Shown piece after piece: positions 17,887-26,758 of a DNA stretch of 26,758 bases. Each line of letters opens with the position of its first letter. Positions within the stretch are counted from its first letter, which is position 1. The position numbers were made by a program, and so were the translations under genes. The notes below the pieces were generated by a model. That model made no database searches. It had not been told where the DNA came from and saw nothing but the letters and a program-made list of their open reading frames with translations. This stretch comes from Perkinsus marinus ATCC 50983 (lineage: Eukaryota; Perkinsozoa; Perkinsida; Perkinsidae). The stretch lies in contig NW_003212352.1 in NCBI RefSeq assembly GCF_000006405.1, positions 7,063-33,820 of the forward strand. The letters run 5' to 3'.

Positions 17887-18975
17887 TTACTTGGGCTTGA
17901 CCACCTCTTTTTTACTGCCCGTGCTACGGGCGCTAACCGTCCCTTGAGGACCTTGAACTTCTGTTGAATGTTTGGGGAACTTACACTTCCCCAGAGCTAA
18001 GAAGGGACAAGTGGCTACTGTAAAGCGGCACGTATCCGACGGGATGTCTGGTCCCGTTGTGACCGATGAGCTTGACTGAGAATGCAGTGTCGAAGGGAGT
18101 TGACGTATGATCGAAGTGCTGCTCCTTGGGGTGACACGTGGGCGATCACGGAACGCAAGAGCTAAGGCTCGAGCATCCGCAGGGTTTGTGAGCACTCTAT
18201 CGAGGGCTTGACTGGTTGATATTCCTTGTTCACGTGCCATTTGTCGAGTTAAACCTGGTAGGGCACGACGATAGTTTTCGTCGAATACTAGGACCTCATG
18301 ATCCGACCTCGTATCTTGGCGTAATTCACAGAGACGGGCAAGATACTCCAAGATAGGGATGATGTTGCTCTTCTGGAGGAGGACAAAAGCTGTCAGTAAC
18401 TAGGGTATAAGTGCGGAGAAGAGCTGTGTTATGGTAGTGGGTTTGCGTCGTCGAGCTGCTTGTCGAGAGGACCCGTATGGAGTGCTTGACGATTGTGCAC
18501 GAGGGTAGTCTCCGGGAGCCGACTCTGGAGGCCGCACATCTACCAGTAGCTCCTTATATGACAATGGGTCATCTGTCATCGAGCGTATCAGCGAATGGGC
18601 TGGATGAAGGAGGTCTGATGGTGAGACGCCGTATAAGGTAGTAAACTGAGAGATGAAAGCCGCTGTATTCACCGTCTTAGTTGTATCCTCGACCGCTTTT
18701 CCAGCCAGATGGATGGCCAACCGAGTATATGCCTCCACTCGTAACTGGATAACTTCCAGTGAATCCCCCGAGTCCTCTGGTTGGTTGTCAAAGATAGTCT
18801 TAGTAGCCCGTGTGATGAGGGTGTTGTAAGTGGATTGCCCCTCTTTGAGGATACCAAATACCGGGACCTCCTCAATCCTCAAGGCCGCGGCAGCGTCCAC
18901 CACTGCTGTCGCATATCCATCCTCGATGGCAGACGGAGTAAAGAAAGCCAGAAGTGACGACACGATGGCACAAAA
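17887..18975 (-). pseudogene. Gag-like frame interrupted by one in-frame TAG
   Basis: One continuous reading frame from 18975 to the stop at 17887-17889, broken only by TAG at 18402-18400 (…FSALIP, stop, LLTAFVLLQK…). Coding character continues smoothly on both sides (EYLARLCELRQDTRSD, RALPGLTRQMAREQG). The N-terminal half is helical (LRVEAYTRLAIHLAGKAV). The C-terminal part is Ser/Pro-rich and ends with a Cys/His cluster (TCPFLALGKCKFPKH), fitting a nucleic-acid-binding gag. No ATG is present near the start; a TAA lies five codons above the first GTG (18963). Either the start is spliced or non-AUG, or the frame is decayed. The TAG may be a mutation or a readthrough site. Confidence 0.6.
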
Positions 18976-19126
18976 TTAATAAATCTGCACAACGCAAATG
19001 TGTAACTTCTTCGACTCAGGACCACTCAAAGGCGGTCCTTTGTAGTACAAGGAATTGGAAGAGTACTCTGAAAATCGTGATAGAGAGGTGTACTAAGCCG
19101 GTAAGAAGGAAAATAGAATATGCAAA

Positions 19127-19597
19127 GTGAGGATCCCTCCTTCCAGGGGAACCCGACCCTGTCAGTTCTGCGGGATCTCCAACCCCAAATTCCCCGATGG
19201 AAGATGCCCGTTTCTCCGCGAAGGGGCCTTCCTAAACCCACCTCGATTGTGTCAACCGACACTCCAATCGGGTCGTGCCCGAGAAAGTCCTAACCCCGAG
19301 GGCACCCTAAGGATGAGGGGTGTACGCTCCCCCCCATTAGAGAAGCCCAAATTCCCAGTATCCACCCCGAAGGGAGATCCCGTAGAAGCCTGTCACCCGG
19401 TAGTCCCCCCAAGGGAACCACGTGACAACTCCAATTCCTACAATCCAACGAACAGTGGGTTCGACGTTTGGTCGAAGCCGAGGCAGCGGACGTCGATTTG
19501 TTTCGACTTGCTGCCCGGCTCCCTCTTCCCTCCTATAGCTAACCTCCCCCCCCCCCTTCCTGCACTTTGCACAACATCTCCGTTCGGTTTGAACTAG
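19127..19597 (+). CDS. Plus-strand zinc-cluster, Pro-rich open frame (possible nested remnant)
   Basis: A 156-codon frame on the strand opposite the retrotransposon, running into repeat A1. It reads RPCQFCGISNPKFPDGRCPF, then PPRLC, a C-x2-C...C...C arrangement like a zinc knuckle, followed by about 80 Pro/Arg-rich residues. It begins with GTG rather than ATG, and no introns or start are evident. It could be the gag tail of another element captured in the 5' region, an antisense ORF of this element, or a chance frame favoured by C-rich sequence. Confidence 0.3.
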   Translation: MRIPPSRGTRPCQFCGISNPKFPDGRCPFLREGAFLNPPRLCQPTLQSGRARESPNPEGTLRMRGVRSPPLEKPKFPVSTPKGDPVEACHPVVPPREPRDNSNSYNPTNSGFDVWSKPRQRTSICFDLLPGSLFPPIANLPPPLPALCTTSPFGLN

Positions 19598-19618
19598 CTC
19601 AACCAGTTGAGCTTCCTT
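19492..19618 (-). repeat. Split direct repeat A1 (element 5' end)
   Basis: A 127-bp copy of the A repeat (starts GTCGATTTGTTTCGACTTGC on the plus strand), matching A2 apart from C-run length (11 versus 8). It contains the AGCTCAA-CCAG-TTGAGCT hairpin at 19596-19613. Beyond 19618 similarity stops (TATGATAATG), defining the outer end of the element. Confidence 0.9.
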
Positions 19619-20790
19619 TATGATAATGTCCTGTGTCGTCAGTACTATTGAGGAAACTCAAGAGCACAAGATAGCCTCTAACCATTTCAGGTCAGCCGTT
19701 TTCTCATAACTGAAACTCCAGCTTTCGTAAAGCTTAGGATGCCTTCACAAGAAGTCTTTAATATCTCTGCTAGAGTTGGTCTACGTTCCACGCATTGGAC
19801 CGCTCTCTGTCACTCCTATTATACTCTACCCTCTACTATTAAGGTATCGAGTTAAGTTGTGTGGTTACTCTCTCACAGAGTCTAACATCGAGAACCACTC
19901 GTAATTGCATAATAACGCAAGCTAGTCCCCGTTTGCCCATGGAGTTTCTAGCAGAGAGGAATACCTCGCGGTACCTCTATCGTTGCTACAGCTTCTTTTG
20001 TCACTCACGCTGGTCCGATGGATCTTGTGACTCACGATTTGTGATATTTATTCTTTATTAGATATAATAGTGATAGGCATGGTGGTATCCACATGGATGC
20101 GATAGTACATTCCCATCGCTTATATGTGACTGATGGCACCACTGAGTAATCTAACTTTTTATGGTTGATCGTGACTCGAAAGCTCATGGAGCGGAGGAAC
20201 TCCGGATGTTGGAAGCACTCTTCAATTCGATATTTAGGCTCAATCGGAGTCTAGGCGCTGAGAGAGTGTTGACTTCTTATCTAAGTTTGATTGCTCATTA
20301 TGTTGTCAAATGCACTGCGCCCTAATCCAACCATCATGCACCTCCTACAGCCATCGTGCAGGTAGAATTAGGGTTAGAATCTATGTTCGCTTTTATCAGC
20401 TGAGCTCAGCAGTTTCTCGTCACTGATTGTAGAAGTTTACACACGCTTAAGAGTTAAAAAATGTACAGTACGAAAACCAGGGAGAATTTACCGAAAATTT
20501 TATATTGCCAGCTACGTATGTAGTTGACCATGTGCCTATTTTTCCACACTGGGTAGGACGGTAACTACAGCGCAAGATTCGTCCACTGAGACTGGTATCT
20601 TACGTCGTAAATCTTCTTAGGATTCAGCACCTCCTGTTGGCTCCGTTGCAGTCACGTGGGTTCGGTAGCTGCCGAAAAGGCTGTGGTCAGCATCAGAGGC
20701 GTTCACATGAGTCCAGTCGAGAACCCTCCTCCTCGTCGTTCGAATTCTGGTATCCTTCCCCCCTCAGCGATGATCTCACCACGCAAGATA
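19619..20790. other. Intergenic region, no convincing gene
   Basis: About 1.2 kb with no exon I can support firmly. A hairpin with CCCTAAT/ATTAGGG ends and an inner TGCAC/GTGCA stem lies at 20320-20373. On the plus strand a possible exon follows TCCGTTGCAG near 20659 and ends at a GTAACC donor near 20798, Pro/Arg-rich (HMSPVENPPPRRSNSG), but no partner exon is found. Confidence 0.4.
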
Positions 20791-21164
20791 TCAAAGTAAC
20801 CGACCTTTGCTTGCGTATGTGTTCTCCATCTTTCCGCATTTCTCGAAGGCTCTCCTATGTCCTGTATACATGACGTCATTGATAGGTGCATGTGAGCACG
20901 GTGTCAGATATTGAGGGATGGATCGATCTGGATGCGTGTGGCCTCCAACGACGACGACCGCGTGGTACTTCGAAGCGATGTGCCGTAAAGAAGGTAGTAG
21001 GAATTGCTGATAGAAAATGGAAATAGACATTTTTCCAGTACCATCAGTGCTGTCGGAAGGAACACGGCAACCTCTGCCACCATCACAGTGGCGAATGCCA
21101 TCCTGGTGGATGCAGCCATCAAGCCACAGACACACATAGACTGGCGCACGCCTTTGAAAGACAT
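20791..21164 (-). CDS. Small hypothetical protein with N-terminal hydrophobic segment
   Basis: Two exons, 21164-21042 (41 codons from MSFKGVRQSM) and 21006-20791 (72 codons with stop), are joined by a 35-bp intron (GTACTGG...TTCTATCAG) in phase 0 to give 112 aa. The first exon carries a Met/Ala/Val-rich hydrophobic helix (MAFATVMVAEVAVFLP). The second reads FLLPSLRHIASKYHAVVVVGG, then HTHPDRSIPQYLTPCSHAP and YTGHRRAFEKCGKME. Possibly a small organelle or membrane protein. I do not recognise it. It is transcribed divergently from ankyrin gene B, 228 bp away. Confidence 0.5.
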
Positions 21165-21392
21165 GTAATAACACAATTGACTCTACTACTACTACTACCA
21201 GTACTTGATGTCGCATTCAGGATGGTGGCTCTATTGATCGATACAGCAGAGCAGAGAAGAAGGTCACCGGGGAGGCAGGGGATATGACACGAAGCCTGAG
21301 AGAAAACCTGAGCATCGGCGTTGATTCTGTACTACTGATAATAAGCTGTGATCGACATACCACACCTTCCGCAATCTTCGTCTAGTCTTCTT

Positions 21393-22809
21393 ATGGTGTC
21401 GCTTCAGTACGGCCGACCAGCATTGGTTCGAGCAGCTCTATGGCGTCGGCCCGATCTCGTTCGCGAGCTACTCCACGAGGGAGCTGATCCTACAGAGTCC
21501 ACCAGCGGGTAATAACGTGTTGTCATGACGAATCGTGATTTCTGTTATTTCGTTTATTTTGCAGAGTTGGCGATACGGCGATAAGAATCGCGGTGGAGGG
21601 TAACAACGAAGAAGTCCTTAACGAGGTCGGTTGTTGAGCGCGACTCGGGTTTTGAAGGTTTTTGTATGTACGTCAGATAGTTCAACACGTCGGTCCTTCT
21701 GGGAAAGACATCGCGTATAACACGATCGATCGAAAGCGTGAGGGTAGTGGTAGCGCCTTTGCAGCCTAAGAATTCTAATGCTTGTTTTTGATCAGCTCTC
21801 AAGAATCTACTATCTGTTAGGGATAAGACAGGTCGGAAGGTTTCCGAGTATCCAGGAGCGCTGGCCATCCAAATAGCCATCAGTCGAGCTTACGAGTACT
21901 TGCTCAATATATGCAAGTTTGTGGTTGACGATGCCCCTCGACCCGATCTTATGAGGCCTGAGGATAATCGTGCTATACCTGTACATGTGGACTCTGTCGA
22001 TTGGGTAGGAGCGTCCAGGGCGGGGGGTTATCTAATCTGTCCCTTCAGAGTGGGGAAACAGCACTGTTCTCTGCTGTTAGAGGAGGCCATTTGTACAAGG
22101 CTGAATTCCTCCTTGATAACGGAGCTGCAGTCGACAAGGAAGTTTGGGTAGGTTCGGGATCAGTCGGGGTGTATGACCGATCTCGTCGTGTTGCAGGGGA
22201 GGACGGCACTCCACGAAGCAGTTCGAGTGGGCGCAGTAGACCTCATGAGACTATTGCTGAAGCATGGCGCCAATCCCAATTTGATAGCGAAAGTAAGCAG
22301 TACTTGAGTGCTATGGCAATATCCCTGCAAACAGGATAGTGGCTTATCTTGTCTTCATACGGCTATAGTTTGCGGTGGAGATTTGGAGGTCATTCGCTCA
22401 CTCCTCGACAACGGTGCTGATCCTGCGATCAAGTCATTGAGTATCTGTCGCTTATCATGCCACGGTAAAGGCTGTGAAATATCGTAAGGCTTGCAACCCG
22501 TCATAGTCGTACATCTAGGGTGTTCAGGTCTGGCTCGACGGCAATGCACTTCGCCATGCAACTGAAGCGTCGGGATATCGCAGCTCAGGTTAGTTGACGG
22601 CATTTACATCGACGACTGTTGAACAGATACTGGACTCCATCGGACCCCTCCCTTCCGACGTAGACGCCGCTATTCGGGATGAGAAATCGAGACGTAAGTG
22701 ATGATGCCATCATCATGATGGGGTCAGCCACCACTAGCTGTCCTCAGGTTGTGAGCATCTTATGCACATACGTAATGATGCTGGGCTTCTGGCCGCATCT
22801 ACAGCGTAG
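21393..22809 (+). CDS. Ankyrin-repeat protein B, shorter paralogue of A
   Basis: Ten exons (21393-21508, 21565-21625, 21677-21743, 21796-22004, 22049-22141, 22197-22292, 22335-22483, 22528-22588, 22627-22693, 22748-22809) total 981 nt, 326 aa. It is collinear with gene A from A's sixth exon on. ALVRAALWRRPDLVRELLHEG matches RSPVHRAALWRRPDLVRDLL of A. Then come a 61-nt exon, a 67-nt VGPSGKD exon, a tail with RDKTGRKV and RAIPVHV, three ankyrin units, and a second 61/67 cassette (SGSTAMHFAM; SIGPLPSD) with tail HIRNDAGLL. The ATG lies 15 nt before a preserved TCGCTTCAG acceptor, in frame. So B may have lost A's first five exons and now starts inside the old intron, or its 5' exons lie upstream unseen. 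Intracellular scaffold role inferred from ankyrins. Confidence 0.8.
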
Positions 22810-23415
22810 GGTGCATCGCGATGTATGGTGAACAGCAGGGAGCCCCCGGGAAGAGCTCCACTGTGGAGGGTATCGGGTCATTCGAATCACCGTTTGATAA
22901 CAGTGTGGATGTTTCCTATAATATAACTACTACATGTTGAGCTGTTCAATGTTGATGTCCATTCTTATCAATAGCTTACCAATGATATACTCACGCATGG
23001 GCGTGCGTGCTGATATGTGAGACTTTGGCCCATCTCGAATCGGATAGACAATAGCGGTGAGAGAACCCTTATTTCAATTGTTAATATATTAGGAGGACAA
23101 AGTTGTGCCAGTGTTCCTCTGCACGCATACACACCTTTTTCTGGCTCTCCGGGGGATTTTGTCTTCGACACCTGCGCTTATGTCGGCGAATTTCATACAT
23201 TATATTTGATGCACATTCACGCTTGTCGTTGTAAGTATATGGATGACATTGTCAATGCCCAAACTCTGTTCACGGATGCGCGGTGTCGTGTCCCTCACCC
23301 CTCGTCCGCTCATTTCTATGACCCCTGGTGTCAGTAGTCTTATTGGCTCTGAGCGCCCTGCTGTTCATTATCAGCCTATGAGGTAGCCTTTTGGAAATAT
23401 ATCCCTGCTGCGGTG
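22810..23415. other. Intergenic region between ankyrin genes B and C
   Basis: About 600 bp. Open stretches on both strands lack splice support or motifs. It probably holds the 3' region of B and the promoter of C. Confidence 0.4.
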
Positions 23416-25529
23416 ATGGCGATGTCAGGTTCGTCAGTTCGGCCGCACACTCTGAGTGTGGTATAAGACGTGGTTTGATAGGCTGGACTGATCTCGAGCT
23501 GGCCGCATCGGCCGGCAACCTCTCTGAGATTAAGACGTTGATAGCTCGTGGAGCTGATCCTCGAGCAGCGAACGAGGTGAACACAGTGCTGATTAAATGG
23601 TGAGTCAAGGCGCCCCTTGTTAGAATGGTCAAACCGCCCTCCATTTTGCCGCGGTGAACGGGCATCCGGGTGCAGTAGAGCTTCTGGTAGAAGAGGGCGT
23701 TAATCTTAACGCCGAGGACACCGTAAGTCTGGGCCCTTATTTTATAGTAGTGAGAATCTATATACAACGTCGAGTCATTGATGAAGTGCAGACGTTTCCG
23801 ATCTCCATCGTATTCCTCATTGATTTTAGTGTGGCCGTATACCCTTGGTTCTGGCTGTACAACAAAAGCAGAAGGACGCTGTGGAGGCCCTTATACGGTA
23901 TAAGCCGTCAATCAGCACTGAGCAAGTGAGTATTCACTCACCCGTCGTGATATTCAACATCATCTGATTTCAGCTCTTAAAAGCTGTGCAGTTGGCGCAC
24001 AACAACGGCGACGAGGAAATTTTATCTATTCTTCGCTCGCCCGATGTGCATGTCAATGCAGATCCCGATGATCAAGAGTACCACTGTATGGGGGTTCACA
24101 TAGAGTGAGAATAAGACGCTAGTAATCGGAAACAGGGTGTGCTTTTCAGAGGCAACACTCGGGCGCCTTGGGAACAAGCAGACGCTCATGCACCAATTGA
24201 ATCAGCATCTGATGAATCGACGGTATCTTCAGGGGACCGGGGAAATTTTACCCTACAGCAGAATGGGGCTGGCCAGGTATGTGCATGATGGTGTGTGGTT
24301 CGTAAAGGGTGAGCATTTAGGAAGCGCTTTATGGAGCTACTCCGAAATCTGATAATTTTGATATTGCCTCACTTGAGGAGGAAAGACGAGGTGAAGCTCT
24401 CACACGTATTCGGACCAACCGGACTCGACATTTGTAGGTTTATTCTCTACGTTAAACAGTGGCCAAGATCTGAGTTCAGCTGAAAAGGCGGGCCTTCAGA
24501 ATTCCCTTACAGCGGTCGGGAGGAGAATGCACGACATCGAAACCTTGATCGAGTCGTCAATTTTTGGGCAGCTGGACAGGATGGAAGATATTATCCATGA
24601 CAGTGTGCGGACCTCAACTTTGAAAGTAGACTCGACAGATGAAGTAAGCAACTGCACTAGTTGTTCATCACGATTGTCTGTGTAGTTGGGCTGGTCAGCT
24701 CTACACTGGGCCGCGTACAAGGGCCACAGTAACATCGTGGATTTGCTGCTGGAACATGGAGCTAACACAACTAAGCTCACAACGAGGGTGGGATTTCCTT
24801 TCTAAGGGAAGTTGATATTATAAAGTCGTTTTTAGGAGGGCGCCAGTCCTCTAATATGTGCGGTCGCTCGGCAGGACTGTGATTCTACTGCTCGACTTGA
24901 AATTATCCGTGCACTACTGGAACATGGAGCGCAACCGAACGGACAGGACGGGGTGAGTGGCCATAACGATCTGTTGATCTCTCGAAGCACAGTTCTCCCC
25001 GTCTGAATACGACAGTTGTTCGTGTGCTAGACTGATTGGTTATTCAGGATGGCGAGACTCCCCTTCATTTTGCCGTGAGCTTCCTTGAATACGACGTTGC
25101 ACAAGTGTTGTTGGAGAATGGTGCTGATCCAACCATCAGGACTCATTACTCGATCACTGTTGGCGATAACAATTTTGCGTGAGTTTTCATGTGCCTGCTG
25201 TGGCTGACGAATATCATAGTCTCTCAGAGCTGGGAGCACGCCTCTGCACTATGCTCATCAGCTTGGCGCTGAGAATCTCATCAGGCTGGTAGGTAGCGAA
25301 CTGATTCTTCGGTACAACCAACGTTTGTTCGTAACAGATTGCTTCGTATGCTGGAAGTTCCGATAACAGTGATTGGCAGTTCTCTTATAGAACAAGTGAG
25401 CTCTAGTGATGATTAGTTTTCCTTATAAGATAGTTACTTTCAGACCTATGTAATGTTAATATGATGCGAGATAGTAACGGTCATACGCCTGTGCAACTAC
25501 ACCCACGATGGCCTTGCTATATGATTTAA
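23416..25529 (+). CDS. Ankyrin-repeat protein C with coiled-coil linker
   Basis: Fourteen exons (23416-23455, 23482-23576, 23624-23722, 23872-23925, 23974-24085, 24152-24276, 24321-24433, 24460-24643, 24686-24787, 24836-24952, 25048-25178, 25228-25288, 25338-25395, 25444-25529) total 1377 nt, 458 aa. The first ankyrins (DLELAASAGNLSEIKTLIA; TALHFAAVNGHPGAVELLV) match A's second and third exons, the third exon being 99 nt in both. The middle is new: an acidic Ser-rich linker (ESASDESTVSSGD), then EERRGEALTRI and a predicted coiled coil (RMHDIETLIESSIFGQLDR). Four ankyrins follow (SALHWAAYKGHSNIV; TPLHFAVSF; STPLHYAHQLG), then the 61-nt exon, a diverged 58-nt exon and a tail MMRDSNGHTPVQL ending at TAA 25527. 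Two introns are only 26 bp (23456-23481, 24434-24459); the first affects the start choice. Confidence 0.78.
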
Positions 25530-26354
25530 TGATTTTGTGTATAGAGGCTCATATGAACCTCCAGCTTCCTGCGTGCTGCTCGATCTGAGTGCTCATCTCT
25601 TCATTTCGTACGAGCCGATATCCTAGTGGGATAAAACCGGCAATTTTTGCTGTAACAATACACTTTTACGAAGAGATAGATGCCACACCAGTATGAGTGT
25701 TATTGAGTTCCTGAGTAGTGAGCTACATCTGATCATACGGGCCAAACCTCTACAGTGGAGTTTTACGCGCTTTGCGAAAATGTACAACTCATGGCGCATG
25801 ATGTAACGCGAAGTTGATGATTTTTGAACACGTTAAACGTTCAAGTGTTGAAATTCTGCATCCGTAATGCATCAATATAACTCGCGACGAGCCACCCACC
25901 ACAACTACACTCAAATGCACAACAAACCATGAGAATTGAAAAGACAAGCTTATATGGTGATGATGATGTAGATGATAGGGTAAGACGAAGTCAACGTTAA
26001 CTATAGAAGTGCAAACCATGTCACATGATGTGAGCAGTAGACGATGTGCTCAATGGCTATAGAAGCCTTCATGTATATTCATAGGTGATATACGCTTACG
26101 GCGATGCTCATATGATATGTTTGTTGCGGTCGACTATAAGAGTGACTCTTGAAAAGTCCACTCATGTGTCGCTCTCCGATTGAGGATTTGCTGTGCCAAC
26201 ACAACACTAAGGCAAGTAGTCCATTGAAGTGAACACTGTGAAAAGCGAGATAATGTTGTCAGCCGAGACTTTGCATCACGGGCTCCACATCTTGCGATGC
26301 AACGGGGGTCCTTCTTCCAGACATACCTACAATACCGCACTCCGCGCGAGACGC
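25530..26354. other. Intergenic region, no gene seen
   Basis: A convergent spacer between ankyrin gene C (plus) and the BTB-BACK gene (minus). A His-rich open stretch on the minus strand near 25930-25990 comes from an ATG/ATC microsatellite. Nothing else is supported. Confidence 0.4.
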
Positions 26355-26758
26355 TCAAACTTTACGACCAGCGTTGTTGATTGTGTGATGGTCGGCTAAG
26401 TAGCGCAAGATCTCCACCAATAATGACTTGTCCAAAGAGGCGAGCTTCTCCTGTCGACCTAATCTCAAGGCCTGATGAGCAGGAATAAGAGACTCACCAA
26501 ACTGCTCACCAACTGCGGTGAAATGCTCAGCGATAAAGTCCAGTGCCATTCGACGTACAGGTCCGACATTCAGGGCTGCCGAGGCCTCGAATACATCTGT
26601 TGCTCGAATGAGGCGTTCCGTGGAAAGGACCCGCCTCACCCAGTACGTCCCTCTCATTGAATGACTGCCTCAAAGCTATTTCACAGAAATATCGCAATCG
26701 GGAGTTGCTCAGCTGGTAGAAGTCCGAGGCATCTACCAGGTACCTTATAGAGTCGCCG
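26355..26758 (-). CDS. BTB-BACK domain protein, C-terminal part (truncated by window)
   Basis: Two exons: 26758-26640 (continues beyond the window) and 26596-26355, joined by a 43-bp intron (GTGAGG...GCAACAG) in phase 1. The first reads RYLVDASDFYQLSNSRLRYF, CEIAL, the end of a BTB/POZ fold where a hydrophobic 'LL.aAd.fql..Lk..Ce' pattern is typical. The second, starting DVFEASAALNVGPVRRMALD, with IAEHF and SLDKSLLVEILRYLADHH, fits the helical BACK region. BTB-BACK proteins often act as Cullin-3 substrate adaptors; whether this one does is inference. The N-terminus and any other domains are outside the window. Confidence 0.7.

Larger units (their letters stand above)
13964..19618 (-). mobile_element. 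DIRS/PAT/Ngaro-type tyrosine-recombinase retrotransposon with split direct repeats
   Basis: A 5.65-kb element read on the minus strand. Two repeat types are arranged as A1 (19492-19618), ORFs, B1 (14235-14328), A2 (14113-14236), B2 (13964-14057). That is the split-direct-repeat order of PAT, Ngaro and related YR retrotransposons, which replicate through a circular intermediate and integrate by a tyrosine recombinase without target-site duplication. Coding parts in order are gag-like (18975-17887), a pol N-terminal-like frame (17427-16702), an RT YVDD/RNase H frame (16817-15690) and tyrosine recombinase (15501-14488). The A and B repeats are nearly identical between copies (B: one mismatch in 94 bp), so insertion looks recent. 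However, an in-frame TAG in gag and a missing RT core suggest it is not autonomous. It is inserted between ankyrin genes A and B. Confidence 0.9.

Noticed and set aside
20320-20373. Interstitial telomere repeat (CCCTAA / TTAGGG)
   Set aside because: Only about one and a half units, forming the ends of a hairpin; too short to call.
20659-20797. Plus-strand Pro/Arg-rich exon upstream of ankyrin gene B
   Set aside because: Has an acceptor and a donor but no connecting exon, and it lies next to the minus-strand hypothetical gene; left as a note only.
25929-25990. Poly-His open frame on the minus strand
   Set aside because: Produced by an ATG/GAT microsatellite; no splice or start support.
26703-26745. 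Box-A-like string GCTCAGCTGGTAGA resembling a tRNA start
   Set aside because: No B box before the window end, and the segment is explained as BTB-BACK coding sequence on the minus strand.

Overview
This window looks like nuclear DNA of a compact-genome protist. Every recognisable gene is split by very short GT-AG introns (26 to about 60 bp, often with a CTAAC/CTGAC-like branch site and pyrimidine tract), and intergenic gaps are mostly 60 to 1300 bp. The proteins are eukaryotic: PPIP5K/Vip1, the splicing factor Cwc15, a tetraspanin-like protein, ORC2 and a BTB-BACK protein. An alveolate of the perkinsid type is my best guess, but that is inference from style, not from a marker gene. I assembled the gene models by hand from homologous blocks, splice sites and phase; most close to an exact multiple of three.

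Layout. 1-8833 (minus strand): a kinase-only PPIP5K, Cwc15, a four-TM tetraspanin-like protein and ORC2, in tandem, all reading leftwards. Two copies of one MITE sit in introns of PPIP5K and Cwc15, and a 53-bp tandem repeat sits in an ORC2 intron. 9108-11735 (plus): ankyrin gene A, 15 exons, 467 aa, divergent from ORC2. 11820-13644 (minus): a partly resolved gene and a small type I membrane protein with a TESPPDV repeat.

13964-19618 (minus): a tyrosine-recombinase retrotransposon of DIRS/PAT/Ngaro type. It has gag-like, RT/RNase H and tyrosine recombinase frames and a complete split-direct-repeat layout (A1 - ORFs - B1 - A2 - B2). It seems decayed: gag has an internal TAG, and most of the RT domain upstream of YVDD is missing.

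19619-26758: a small two-exon hypothetical gene (minus), ankyrin genes B and C (plus), and the 3' part of a BTB-BACK gene (minus) running off the window.

The most interesting point is the ankyrin family. Genes A, B and C share an exon cassette of 61 nt + 67 nt + tail, with invariant phases (2-0-1). It encodes a short ankyrin unit, then a V/I-G-P-S...D motif, then a tail with RDxxGRxV. The cassette occurs twice in A, twice in B and once, degenerate, in C. I do not recognise this domain beyond ankyrin, and the family flanks the retrotransposon on both sides.
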